The notes below the pieces were generated by a model. That model saw only the letters and a program-made list of their open reading frames with translations. It was not told the DNA's origin and did no database searches. From Deltaproteobacteria bacterium (GTDB taxonomy: Bacteria > Desulfobacterota > Desulfuromonadia > Desulfuromonadales > BM103), in NCBI GenBank assembly GCA_024636215.1, contig JAGXHL010000039.1, positions 1 through 62,474 on the forward strand: DNA of 62,474 nt. Direction: 5' to 3'. The position numbers and the translations under genes are program-made. How positions within the stretch are numbered: position 1 is the first letter of the stretch; each line of letters opens with the position of its first letter. Shown here one piece after another: positions 17,769 through 26,338 of this stretch.

Positions 17769-19473
17769 AATTCTTGTTGTCGATGATGAAAAAAACCTGC
17801 GCGCTACTTTTCAAGCTTTTCTCGTCAACGCCGGTTATCACGTCGAAACAGCAGAGGATGTCGATAGTGCTCTCGATATCCTGCATCGCATGCATTGTGA
17901 TGTCGTGATCTCGGACATTCTGCTTGGCAGGCAAACCGGGATCGATCTGTTGCGGACATTGAAGGACAAAGGCCTGGACATCCCGGTGATCATGGTGACT
18001 GGTTACCCGAATATGGACACTGCGGTGGAAGCCATTCGCCTTGGGGCCTTCGATTACCTGGGCAAACCGGTGACCAAGCATGACCTACTGCACGCGACCG
18101 CCAAGGCATTGAAATTCAAACAACTGCAGGATGAGAATGCGACCTTCCAATCCCATCTCGAAGGAATTTTTCTCAGTGTCCGGGAAGGTTTGATTTCCCT
18201 CGACCCGAAAGGTATCGTCACGGCCTGCAATGCCGCTGCAGAACAGCTGCTCGGCCTTGCCGGTCCGACGGTCGGTGTTCTGTCCAGAGACCTCCCGGGC
18301 ATGGCCAGCCCGGTCATCCAGAGTCTGGTGCAGAAAACTCTGCAGGAGCAGAAAAGCGCGAGTGCGGCACGCCACGAGATCGTCATCGGAGAACAAAGAA
18401 GCCGGGTCGTCAGCTTGAACACCTCGCCGCTGATGCTGGCCGGTGGACAGTTTGCCGGCGCCGTTCTGGTAATTCATGACGAGACGCGGGTTGCGGAACT
18501 TGAACGCAACCTGCACGAACGCCGGGAGTTCCAGCGCCTGATCGGCAAAAGCCGGGTCATGCAGAAGGTCTACGATCTGATCGAGGACCTGGCTGATGTG
18601 CCTTCCACGGTGCTGATCACCGGTGAATCCGGTACCGGCAAGGAACTGGTCGCCGATGCCCTGCATGATATGGGTCCCCGACAAAACGGACCCTTTGTCA
18701 AGGTCAACTGTGCTGCGATTCCCGATACTCTCCTGGAGAGCGAATTGTTTGGTCACGTGCGCGGCGCCTTTACCGGTGCGGTCCATAATCGCGTAGGGCG
18801 TTTCTACAAAGCGAACGGCGGAACGATTCTCCTCGACGAGATCGGCGATATCTCGCCCCGCATGCAGCAGCGCATGCTGCGGGTCCTCCAGGAAAAACAG
18901 ATCGAGAAAGTGGGCGATGAGACGCCGATCAATATCGATGTGCGGGTGATTGCCGCCACCAACAAGGATCTCCTTGAGATGGTTCACAAAGGCGAGTTCC
19001 GCGAAGATCTCTACTACCGGTTGAACGTAGTCCTGGTCGAATTGCCGCCGTTGCGTGAGCGCCGTGAAGACATCCCGATGCTGATTGAGCATTTTCGCCA
19101 GCGCTTCAACAAGGAATTGAAGCGTCAGGTGGAAACCATTGATGATGAAGTTTTGGACAGGTTTATGGAATATGACTGGCCGGGCAACGTCCGGGAGTTA
19201 CAGCATGCCCTTGAACATGCCTTCATTCGCTGCCGGAGCAGTATCGTGCTGCTTGAGCATTTGCCGGCCAATCTCCGCGGCCGTGAAGTCCCGGTTGCCT
19301 TAAAACTGTCAACTGCCGGAGACGACGAGGAAGAAATCCTTTGTGACGCTCTGCGCCGGGCGGGTGGCAACAAGTCGAAAGCCGCCCGTTTGCTCGGTAT
19401 CGATCGCAAGACCCTTTACCGAAAAATGGAAAAGCACGCTGTTGATTCTGAGGTGTTGGACGTTTCCGAATAA
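17758..19473 (+). CDS. NtrC-family sigma-54-dependent response regulator
   Basis: 571 residues. Receiver (DDE, Asp53 in ISDILLG, Lys in YLGKPV), a PAS-like segment (about 130-250), a sigma-54-interaction AAA+ domain (Walker A GESGTGKE, GAFTGA loop, Walker B ILLDEIGD, R-finger region REDLYYRL) and a Fis-type HTH (GGNKSKAARLLGIDRKTLYR). It should activate sigma-54 promoters when phosphorylated, most likely by the overlapping upstream kinase. Its targets are not identifiable; I found only one weak sigma-54-like site. Confidence 0.95.
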   Translation: MPNRILVVDDEKNLRATFQAFLVNAGYHVETAEDVDSALDILHRMHCDVVISDILLGRQTGIDLLRTLKDKGLDIPVIMVTGYPNMDTAVEAIRLGAFDYLGKPVTKHDLLHATAKALKFKQLQDENATFQSHLEGIFLSVREGLISLDPKGIVTACNAAAEQLLGLAGPTVGVLSRDLPGMASPVIQSLVQKTLQEQKSASAARHEIVIGEQRSRVVSLNTSPLMLAGGQFAGAVLVIHDETRVAELERNLHERREFQRLIGKSRVMQKVYDLIEDLADVPSTVLITGESGTGKELVADALHDMGPRQNGPFVKVNCAAIPDTLLESELFGHVRGAFTGAVHNRVGRFYKANGGTILLDEIGDISPRMQQRMLRVLQEKQIEKVGDETPINIDVRVIAATNKDLLEMVHKGEFREDLYYRLNVVLVELPPLRERREDIPMLIEHFRQRFNKELKRQVETIDDEVLDRFMEYDWPGNVRELQHALEHAFIRCRSSIVLLEHLPANLRGREVPVALKLSTAGDDEEEILCDALRRAGGNKSKAARLLGIDRKTLYRKMEKHAVDSEVLDVSE

Positions 19474-19596
19474 ACGGCTTCACTGTGTGCATTCGGAGTT
19501 TCCGAACACTGCTTAGCTTCTGTCAGCCTCCTGGTCATCTGAAAATCGCTTTTCTGTTGGTTTTAACGCAGTCTTGCCGGTGCTTTTGAAGGGCTT

Positions 19597-22206
19597 TCAT
19601 TCGGACTTCGCAATGCGCGGCACATCCGGCTGATCGTCGTTCATGGCGTGGGGCAGGGTGAAGCGAAAACAGCAGCCCCGACCCGTGCCCTGCGATTCGA
19701 CATGAATCGTCCCTCCGTAATGCTCGACGATCCGCTTGACCATGGCCAACCCGAGCCCGGTCCCCTCACTCTGCGGGTCGAGCTTCTCGAACAGATTGAA
19801 GATCTTGTCCTGATAGCACGGTGGGATGCCCATGCCGTTGTCGCAAACCAGAAAGCGGAGCCCTTGGCTGGTGGTTTCGAAGCCAACTTCGATCCTGGGT
19901 GAAGGCTGAGTGCCCATATATTTTACAGCATTCTCCAAAAGGTTCTGCCAGATCTCCACCAGCCGCGTACGGTCTGAGAAAAAGCCGGTGGACCCTTCAG
20001 CTATCGTGACCTTGACCGCCTTCTCACTGACGGCTCCGGCGACATAACTCATAGCTTCATCGACCACCTCATGGAACGAGACGTATTCCGGTGTGAAATT
20101 GACGCGACCGATGCGCGACATCTCGAGCAATTCATCAATCTGCCGGCCCAACTTGTCGGCGGCGTTGTGAATGTATTGAATGTCCTGTTTGATCAATTCG
20201 GGATCAGCCTGGTCGAGATTAGCTTCGAGGAGTCCGAGAAAGGCCTTGATGGTGACCACCGGACTTTTGAGATCGTGCGAAACGGTGTAAATGAATCGTT
20301 CGAGTTCGGCGTTCTTGTTCCGCAGATCCTCTTCGATACATTTTCTATCCGTGATATCTAGAAAAATCCCGAGCAGTCCATTGACCTCGCCTGCCGGATC
20401 GTGCAGCGGAACCTTGCTGGTCAGCAGCATGGCTTGTTTGTCATCAGCCTGTTGCTGAGATTCCTCAATATTCAGCTGTGCTTTGCCGGAATCCATCACA
20501 TCGCGATCACAGTCACGGAAGAACTGGGCCTCCTCAGGTTTCCACGCCAGGTCGAAGTCGGTCTTGCCACAGATCTCTTCAGCATGACTGACACCGGCCA
20601 AAGCTGCGAAGCGAGTATTGCAGCCCTGGTAGACAAGTTGCCGGTCCTTCCAGAAGATGGCATGTGGGATATAGTCGACAATATTGCGCAGCAGTTGACG
20701 CTGGTCCTGGAGCTGCCGATAGGATTGTCTGAGTTGCGTGATGTCGAGGATGGTGCCGATCAAACCTAATAACTTGCCGTGCGAGTCGCTGTAGGTCGCC
20801 TTGTAGAAGATCGCATCGTGCAGCTCTCCATCGCCCCACAAGACCTGACTTTCGTAAGAGAGTGTTTGCCCGGGGCCTCGGGCAAGCAGCTCCAGATCGG
20901 ACTGGTGATAGCCAGGGGCGAGATGCTCAGGAGTGATGTTGAACACGGTCTTGCCGATCAAGTCCTTTTTAGCGATACCAAGCTGTCCTTCGAAAGCCTT
21001 GTTGCATCCCAGGTATCTGCCTCTGATATCCTTGTAATAGACGGGATTCGGCATCACTTCGAGCAGGACCTCGAGGAAGCGAATTTCTTCTTTCAACTGA
21101 TCCTGTTGCTCGCTGATGCGGTTCAGCATCTTGTTGTAGGTGCCAGCCAGGACTTCAAGCTCATCGCCGGTTTCGAGATGGATCGGGTCCATCGATACGT
21201 CGTGATGATAATCTGCGAATCTTTGCGACAACAAGGCGAGAGGCGACGTCAGACGGCGCATCAATGCCAGGGTTACGAAACCGGCGAGAAGCAGCATGCC
21301 GACAAAGATCGGCAGGAAGGCAACGAGAGCCTGATCGACCGGAGCATAGGCTTCGTCCACGGGGAGGTTGGCGGCGAGAATCCAGTCGGTGCTATTGAGC
21401 CTCTTGAAAGAACTTAGCGCGTGCAAACCTCTGGAATTCACAGTTTCGCCGCTTCCTTCGAAACCCTCAAGGGCACGGTCAAACATCTGGTTAACACCGG
21501 GGGGAACATCCTGTTTGAGGACCCTGGTGCGATCAGGGTGCAGGATCATCAAACGCTCCTGATTATAGAGATAGACATAGCCTTCTTCACCGAACTTGAC
21601 TTTTCTCAGACCGCCCAGGAAGTCTTCGTTCAAGAGTGAGGCGACTCCCACCACCAGGCCCGAGACGCGAGCACTGTGATCAACGATTGGCGCCGCAAAC
21701 AGGATGACCGGATTCGCTGCGTCTTCACACAGCAGGACAGGCTTCGAAACCAGGGGTTTTCCGGTTTTCAGGACATCCATCAGCGCTGCACTGATTGGCT
21801 CGACCCCGTTACAGGCGAACAAGGCCTCATGATTGCCGGCCAGCAGGCTCAACTCAGGCGAGAGCAGATAGAGGCCCTTGTCGAAAATGATCATGTCGTC
21901 GCGCTGGTGATCAAGGTATTTGTTGGAATCTTCCTGCGTGGCCATGGTTGCCGGTGTCACTTGGCTGGCCATAAGCACCAGATGGTCCCGGGCGTAACCA
22001 ATCTTGTCGTCGATCTCTTCGGCCAGGGAAGTGACCATGTCAAACTGCTGCACCGAAATGATGCGCTGCATTTCGCGTTTGACCACATGGTAAACCACCA
22101 GAAAAGTCAGCAGGAGGATCACTGCCGTCAGGCAGATCACGGCACGCGTCATCTTGCCGCTCAGGGTTGTTCCTCTCAAAACTGTATTGAGTTGCTTTAA
22201 AATCAT
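19597..22206 (-). CDS. Membrane Cache-HAMP-PAS histidine kinase
   Basis: 869 residues. Helix at about 18-40, a periplasmic Cache-like sensor of about 250 residues, a second helix near 295-320, HAMP, two PAS domains (FYKDIRGRYLGCN and FWKDRQLVYQGCN types), HisKA with His644 in YTVSHDLKSP, and HATPase_c (ENAVKYMG, DNGMGIPP, GTGLGLAMVK). A Cache sensor usually binds small organic ligands. The cytoplasmic half is paralogous to the kinase at 4902-7208. It is convergent with the NtrC gene and has no adjacent receiver of its own. Confidence 0.93.
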   Translation of the reverse strand: MILKQLNTVLRGTTLSGKMTRAVICLTAVILLLTFLVVYHVVKREMQRIISVQQFDMVTSLAEEIDDKIGYARDHLVLMASQVTPATMATQEDSNKYLDHQRDDMIIFDKGLYLLSPELSLLAGNHEALFACNGVEPISAALMDVLKTGKPLVSKPVLLCEDAANPVILFAAPIVDHSARVSGLVVGVASLLNEDFLGGLRKVKFGEEGYVYLYNQERLMILHPDRTRVLKQDVPPGVNQMFDRALEGFEGSGETVNSRGLHALSSFKRLNSTDWILAANLPVDEAYAPVDQALVAFLPIFVGMLLLAGFVTLALMRRLTSPLALLSQRFADYHHDVSMDPIHLETGDELEVLAGTYNKMLNRISEQQDQLKEEIRFLEVLLEVMPNPVYYKDIRGRYLGCNKAFEGQLGIAKKDLIGKTVFNITPEHLAPGYHQSDLELLARGPGQTLSYESQVLWGDGELHDAIFYKATYSDSHGKLLGLIGTILDITQLRQSYRQLQDQRQLLRNIVDYIPHAIFWKDRQLVYQGCNTRFAALAGVSHAEEICGKTDFDLAWKPEEAQFFRDCDRDVMDSGKAQLNIEESQQQADDKQAMLLTSKVPLHDPAGEVNGLLGIFLDITDRKCIEEDLRNKNAELERFIYTVSHDLKSPVVTIKAFLGLLEANLDQADPELIKQDIQYIHNAADKLGRQIDELLEMSRIGRVNFTPEYVSFHEVVDEAMSYVAGAVSEKAVKVTIAEGSTGFFSDRTRLVEIWQNLLENAVKYMGTQPSPRIEVGFETTSQGLRFLVCDNGMGIPPCYQDKIFNLFEKLDPQSEGTGLGLAMVKRIVEHYGGTIHVESQGTGRGCCFRFTLPHAMNDDQPDVPRIAKSE

Positions 22207-22504
22207 GTCTTATTCAGGTTCCTGGCATTGCGTCATCTGTTAACGAGCAGGCCCTCTGCTGATGTTTGGGCCGCTTTCAATTACATCATGTTTTGTGCCA
22301 ATGCGTTGAAAGCATACTAAAATTGTCCTGCGGAAGAGGCTCTGTTCGATAATCCTGTTAGAAATCAATGGATTGGCTTCTGTCCGTTAATTGCCTCGGC
22401 AAGATGCACGACCATTTGCCAGCCAAGTGTTTGTTGCGCCTGCCCACTAATTGTGTCCCTCGGTTGACTGATGTGTCCCCAGTTGTGTAGCTCGCCGCAC
22501 AATC

Positions 22505-22552
22505 AAATCCGCCGATTGACGCAGAGATTGCGGGAAAGGACCGTTTCCCGAC
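22505..22552 (+). repeat. 48-bp dispersed hairpin repeat, copy 2
   Basis: Nearly identical to 13239-13285, with a few changes and one extra base. It lies just past the stop of the minus-strand DsrE-like gene. The rest of the spacer 22207-22557 shows no gene. Confidence 0.8.
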
Positions 22553-22557
22553 GAAAA

Positions 22558-23034
22558 TTAATTCATTTGCACCAAGGCATATCCTCTGGTTTGATAGCCA
22601 ATCAGTGAGTTCAGGCTGTTGCCGACGGCATGAACCTCTTTGTACAAATCCTCCGGCTCAACACCAAACAGCTTGAGAGCATAGCCACAGACCTCCATCC
22701 GAATGCCACGTTGGTTGAGCTGATTAAGCAATGCGACGGTTTCTTTTTGCAACTTCTCGTCGCCTTGGCGCTCGCGGACAAGCATTTTCACCGTTGGGCC
22801 ACGCATGCTGACGATGTAGTTTTGTTCGACTCCTTGTTGAGTGGCGCCATCGTAAGTATCTCGAATGACCTTGAGAATGAACTGCAGCTTCTTCTCGTCG
22901 CTGCTGCTGACATCATAAATCGCCTGTGTCGCAGTTAATCCTGAGAAAGCCAGGTGATCGTCCAATGCGAGTGTCTGTGCAGGTTGGGTCAAGAGTGCCA
23001 GCAATGAAAGGGCTGTGAATAAGATAAGTTTCAT
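22558..23034 (-). CDS. Secreted DsrE-family protein
   Basis: 158 residues with a Sec signal peptide (MKLILFTALSLLALL ... ALA). The mature part has the DsrE fold pattern, with KLQFILKVIRDTYDG, then GIRMEVCGYALKLFGV, whose single Cys is where sulfur-relay members carry the reactive thiol, and ends in GYQTRGYALVQMN. Periplasmic DsrE-like proteins are common in this group but their role is unclear; sulfur handling is inferred only from the family. It is transcribed divergently from the Crp/Fnr-type regulator. Confidence 0.75.
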   Translation of the reverse strand: MKLILFTALSLLALLTQPAQTLALDDHLAFSGLTATQAIYDVSSSDEKKLQFILKVIRDTYDGATQQGVEQNYIVSMRGPTVKMLVRERQGDEKLQKETVALLNQLNQRGIRMEVCGYALKLFGVEPEDLYKEVHAVGNSLNSLIGYQTRGYALVQMN

Positions 23035-23097
23035 ATTTCTTCTCCCTGTAAAGTTTGTTCGTAACGGTCAAATAATACCATTATTATCCTGTTTTGA

Positions 23098-23133
23098 TTT
23101 TGTTCTCAACTTTTGTTCTCAACTTTTGTTCTC
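23098..23133. repeat. 13-bp tandem repeat in a divergent promoter region
   Basis: TTTTGTTCTCAAC is repeated 2.8 times between the DsrE-like gene and the Crp/Fnr-type regulator. It could affect promoter spacing. Confidence 0.8.
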
Positions 23134-23220
23134 GTTTATGCTTTAGATTAAGGCTTGGCTGCAGCGGCCAATGCGGCTAGAATGGCCAATCAAACTTGAT
23201 TTCTAAGCCAAAGGAAAGAC

Positions 23221-23898
23221 ATGAGTTATCGACACATTCTTAAAAACAGTCCTTTTTTTGCAGGTCTTTCAGATGTTGATATGGATGCGTTGATGGGGAT
23301 TGCTCGTATCCGTGAGTCGTGCCGGGGTGAATTGCTTTTCTCCGACGGCGAAGAGGCGGTTGGTTTTTTTGTCGTCCTCGAGGGCAAAGTGAAAGTCTAT
23401 AAGCTCTCTCCTGAAGGGAAAGAACGGATCCTTCACGTTATCCATCCGGGTGGCACTTTCGCTGAGGCGGCTATCTTCGGTGATGGCTTGTACCCGGCCT
23501 ATGCCGAACCTCTGCAGGCTTCAAAATTACTGTTCCTCCCCAAACAAGGTTTTTTGGACCTGTTAATGAATAACGGCAGAATCTCCATCAATATGATTGC
23601 CGGTCTCTCAAGGTTCCTGAGACAGTTCGCCAACCAGATCGAAGATCTGACCTTCAAGGATGTTCCTTCCCGCCTGGCACGTTATCTTATGACTCTTTCC
23701 AAAGGTGTGAATTCACCTGTCGAGTTGCCCATTGCCAAGAGCCAACTCGCGTCCAACCTTGGCACCGTCAGCGAAACTCTTTCACGGACCTTGCGCAAGC
23801 TCTCTGAAGACGACCTGATCAGTGTCTCCGGCAAACGTGTCGAGATCCTTGATTTTGAACGTCTCGAAGAATTGGCGGAAAAATGCAAGGAAGCCTAG
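23221..23898 (+). CDS. Crp/Fnr-family transcriptional regulator (HcpR/Dnr-like)
   Basis: 225 residues with AAAGGAAAGAC before the ATG. Cyclic-nucleotide-binding fold (about 15-125), dimer helix (about 130-155), HTH_Crp with recognition helix GTVSETLSRTLRKL; the E-xx-SR pattern is that of FNR-type TTGA readers. It lacks the N-terminal Cys set of FNR, so a heme- or NO-type input is more likely than an Fe-S cluster. Two TTGAC-N4-GTCAA boxes lie just downstream, before the YgbA-like and Fe-S genes, and are its probable targets. The TAG stop is part of a 169-bp repeat. Confidence 0.85.
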   Translation: MSYRHILKNSPFFAGLSDVDMDALMGIARIRESCRGELLFSDGEEAVGFFVVLEGKVKVYKLSPEGKERILHVIHPGGTFAEAAIFGDGLYPAYAEPLQASKLLFLPKQGFLDLLMNNGRISINMIAGLSRFLRQFANQIEDLTFKDVPSRLARYLMTLSKGVNSPVELPIAKSQLASNLGTVSETLSRTLRKLSEDDLISVSGKRVEILDFERLEELAEKCKEA

Positions 23899-24063
23899 CA
23901 GACTGTCGGACTATTCATGAGCCGGCTGCAAATTCGGCTGTTTGGCCCATATTTCAGCTCCTTATTGGTCCATAGCTACGGCTATGAACCTGCAAATGAG
24001 CTAAAATCTGTTCTCAAACATCCAAATTTTCGCTTCGGCCCGTATAGTCCGACAGTCTGCCAG
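23895..24063 (-). repeat. 169-bp palindromic dispersed repeat, copy C (reversed)
   Basis: Reverse complement of copies A and B and the same length. One end reads CTAGCAG and supplies the regulator's stop; the other is slightly changed (CTGCCAG). Confidence 0.9.
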
Positions 24064-24151
24064 GGGCTGTTATCGGGGGCCAGGGGCTGGAAGCTGGCAA
24101 AATCTTTAGAACCGCCAAAATCTTTAGACCCTGGCAGCCAGCCTCGGATTC

Positions 24152-24165
24152 TTGACCTTGGTCAA
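24152..24165 (+). promoter_or_regulatory. HcpR/FNR-type operator before the YgbA-like gene
   Basis: TTGACCTTGGTCAA is a perfect 14-bp palindrome. A -10-like TATCCT is centred about 31 bp downstream, the spacing of a class II (-41.5) activator site. The gene starts about 140 bp further on, after a heptamer repeat. Confidence 0.65.
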
Positions 24166-24257
24166 GGCTTTATCTCTTAGCTTTGCTATCCTGCCTTTCG
24201 CTTGGGCTTGTCCTGAAAAAAATGTTCTCTCAGTGCACCCTGCGCCAACGACTCTGC

Positions 24258-24320
24258 CGAACCTCGAACCTCGAACCTCGAACCTCGAACCTCGAACCTC
24301 GAACCCCGTACCTCGAACCA
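24258..24320. repeat. 7-bp tandem repeat, nine units
   Basis: CGAACCT is repeated six times exactly and three times with one change, in the 5' leader of the YgbA-like gene. The spacer 24064-24151 otherwise holds only a short direct repeat (AAAATCTTTAGA). Confidence 0.9.
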
Positions 24321-24330
24321 AGAACCAACA

Positions 24331-24711
24331 ATGACAAGTCTACCTGAAAGCCGTTCACAGTCCTTAAAGCGCAAAGAGGTCAAGGATCTCAAGGTCCTTT
24401 TGCAGTTTACCGCGGTTTTTTGTGCCCACCGCCATAGTGCCGATCGCGCTGTTGTGGCCACTGACGAGCCCGAGTTGCAATCCTTGCCGCTGCACAAGTA
24501 TCCTGTCTGTAAGGAGTGCCGTGAATTCCTCCTGTATGCCTTTGAACGTCGTCTGCGCTGCCCGCTGCCGCAAAAGCCGATTTGCAAGCACTGCACCGTG
24601 CATTGCTACAAGCCGGGTCACCGTGAAAAGGTCCGAGACATTATGCGCTTTTCCGGAAAACACCTGATCATGCGCGGCAGGCTCGATCTGCTCTGGCATT
24701 ATTTTTTCTGA
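24331..24711 (+). CDS. ygbA: YgbA-family (nitrous oxide-stimulated promoter) protein
   Basis: 126 residues. The C-terminal part matches YgbA layout: CKECREFLLYAFERRLRCPL, then PICKHCTVHCYKPGHREK and VRDIMRFSGKHL, with conserved CxxC and CxxCxxxC groups suited to Fe-S or metal binding. In E. coli, ygbA belongs to the NsrR nitrosative-stress regulon. Here it follows a Crp/Fnr regulator and a TTGAC-N4-GTCAA operator, so NO-stress control is likely. No good Shine-Dalgarno is visible and the leader holds heptamer repeats. Confidence 0.85.
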   Translation: MTSLPESRSQSLKRKEVKDLKVLLQFTAVFCAHRHSADRAVVATDEPELQSLPLHKYPVCKECREFLLYAFERRLRCPLPQKPICKHCTVHCYKPGHREKVRDIMRFSGKHLIMRGRLDLLWHYFF

Positions 24712-24715
24712 CCCT

Positions 24716-24757
24716 TTGACCCTAGTCAAGGTCGGCTTGCCAGGCAGTCGCTATGCT
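24716..24757 (+). promoter_or_regulatory. HcpR/FNR-type class II promoter before the Fe-S protein
   Basis: TTGAC-CCTA-GTCAA at 24716-24729 and TATGCT at 24752-24757. The centre-to-centre distance is 32 bp, placing the box near -41.5 as in class II activation. It matches the box upstream of the YgbA-like gene. Confidence 0.65.
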
Positions 24758-24813
24758 ATCTTCTACACGAACGAAATTTACCAACGAACAATGCTTTGCC
24801 AGGAGACTTTCAG

Positions 24814-25608
24814 ATGATTCGTAAAATGGTCAAAATAGATGAAGAGAAATGCAACGGCTGCGGCGAGTGTGTGCCCGCATGTGCCGAAGGTGCCATTCAG
24901 ATTATTGACGGTAAGGCCCGCCTGATTGCCGATAACCTCTGTGACGGGCTCGGTGCCTGCCTGGGCGACTGCCCTATGGATGCGATCTCGATTGAAGAGC
25001 GTGAGGCAGACGAGTTCGATGAGGCGGCTGTCAATGAGCGTCTGAAAGAGATCGGTCGTGAGCCGGTTTCCCATCATCCCGCAACTCCCGCCGCGCCGTT
25101 TGGCGGCTGTCCTTCTGCCGCAGTCAAGAGCTTCGCTGCACCAGCGGGTGGCGGCTGTCCCTCGGCCCGCATCATGAACTTCGACAAGACCCCTGACGTT
25201 GACAACCCCCCGGCAGAAAAGGGCGGCGTTCCCGCTTCGCGGCCTTCACGGCTGGCCCAATGGCCGGTTCAACTGCATCTGGTGCCGCCGACGGCTCCCT
25301 TTTTCCAGGGTGCCGATGTCGTTCTGGCTGCCGACTGCGCCCCATTTGCCTACGCCGATTTCCAGGAAGACCTGCTCAAGGGCAAGGCGCTGGCGATTGC
25401 CTGCCCGAAGCTTGATGATACGTCTCCCTATGTCGACAAACTCACCGCGATGATCACGCAGAGCAACATCAAGAGCCTGACCGTGGTGCATATGGAGGTT
25501 CCCTGCTGTAACGGCCTGGTCATGATGGCCAGACAGGCTCTTGCCAACAGCGGTCGCGCTATTCCTTTTGAGACGGTGTGTATCGGCATCCGTGGGGACA
25601 GGAAATAG
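24814..25608 (+). CDS. Two-cluster 4Fe-4S ferredoxin-type protein
   Basis: Start at the ATG preceded by AGGAGA, 264 residues. The N-terminal 70 residues have two 4Fe-4S sites (CNGCGECVPAC and CDGLGACLGDCP). A linker with repeated GGCPSA motifs follows, then an alpha/beta C-terminal domain with more Cys (AADCAPFAY, IACPKLDDT, EVPCCNGL). Homologues often sit beside hcp (hybrid-cluster protein), but no hcp is in this window. Probably an electron carrier in the NO/nitrosative response, supported by the operator upstream. Confidence 0.85.
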   Translation: MIRKMVKIDEEKCNGCGECVPACAEGAIQIIDGKARLIADNLCDGLGACLGDCPMDAISIEEREADEFDEAAVNERLKEIGREPVSHHPATPAAPFGGCPSAAVKSFAAPAGGGCPSARIMNFDKTPDVDNPPAEKGGVPASRPSRLAQWPVQLHLVPPTAPFFQGADVVLAADCAPFAYADFQEDLLKGKALAIACPKLDDTSPYVDKLTAMITQSNIKSLTVVHMEVPCCNGLVMMARQALANSGRAIPFETVCIGIRGDRK

Positions 25609-25660
25609 TGCTGAGGTCCGGGCGATGAGTGATGAGTGATAGGGACTGACAACTGTGACC

Positions 25661-25690
25661 GAGCCGCCGAGTCTAACCGGCGGCTCTTTT
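25661..25690 (+). terminator. Rho-independent terminator
   Basis: GAGCCGCCG and CGGCGGCTC pair around an 8-base loop, followed by TTTT, after the Fe-S protein gene. Confidence 0.85.
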
Positions 25691-25759
25691 CATCTGGACT
25701 TTCCAAAGGCGGGTCGCTACTCTTTTGACCTGACGTAAGTGAATAGGGAAGGGATGCTT

Positions 25760-26338
25760 ATGTTCAACCTGATTGTCAAAATCAGTACGGAAGAGACGGC
25801 TTTCCTGGAGAGCGTCCGAACTGCTATGGAAAATTATTTCGGCGAAGATCAACGACGTATCGAGCATGCCCTGCAGGTCTCTCTGTACGCCCGCGAGCTT
25901 TTGTCCTATATCGAAGCAGATCCCGTGCTGACCCTGACCGCTGCTTACCTGCATGATATCGGTATTCCCGAAGCCGAGCGTAAACACGGATCCAGTGCGG
26001 GGAATTATCAGGAGATAGAAGGGCCGCCCATAGCTGAAGAAATCCTTGCCAACCTTGATGCGGAAGAGTCTTTCGTCGACGCGGTCGCCGAGATCGTCGG
26101 CAATCATCATACCTCCGCAGCCATCGACTCCACAGAATTTCGTATCATCTGGGATGCCGATGCACTGGTTAACTTCGCCGCTGCCCTGCAGGGTAAGAGT
26201 GAAACCCATATAGAGTCCGTATTGCAGCGCCATATGGTCACCGAAGCCGGTTATCGCATGGCGCGCAAAATCTTTTTAAAAGACATAGAGAGCCATAAAA
26301 GATGCCTGACAGGACACCGACCCGCAATTTTACCCTGA
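25760..26338 (+). CDS. HD-domain phosphohydrolase
   Basis: 192 residues from the second of two close ATGs (25754, 25760), which has the better spacing to AAGGG. HD motifs: RIEHALQV, YLHDIGIPEAER, GNHHT and WDADALVN. This is a compact HD hydrolase of unknown substrate, without GYP or RelA features. It overlaps the thioesterase gene by 37 bp, so the two are co-translated. Confidence 0.8.
   Translation: MFNLIVKISTEETAFLESVRTAMENYFGEDQRRIEHALQVSLYARELLSYIEADPVLTLTAAYLHDIGIPEAERKHGSSAGNYQEIEGPPIAEEILANLDAEESFVDAVAEIVGNHHTSAAIDSTEFRIIWDADALVNFAAALQGKSETHIESVLQRHMVTEAGYRMARKIFLKDIESHKRCLTGHRPAILP

Noticed and set aside
23180..23215. ATCAAACTTGAT before the Crp/Fnr-type gene as an autoregulatory FNR box.
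   Set aside because: The half-sites face the wrong way (ATCAA...TTGAT) and the spacing is two bases, unlike the TTGAC-N4-GTCAA boxes downstream.
24258..24320. Heptamer array as a CRISPR.
   Set aside because: Units are 7 bp with no spacers, and no cas gene is present in the window.
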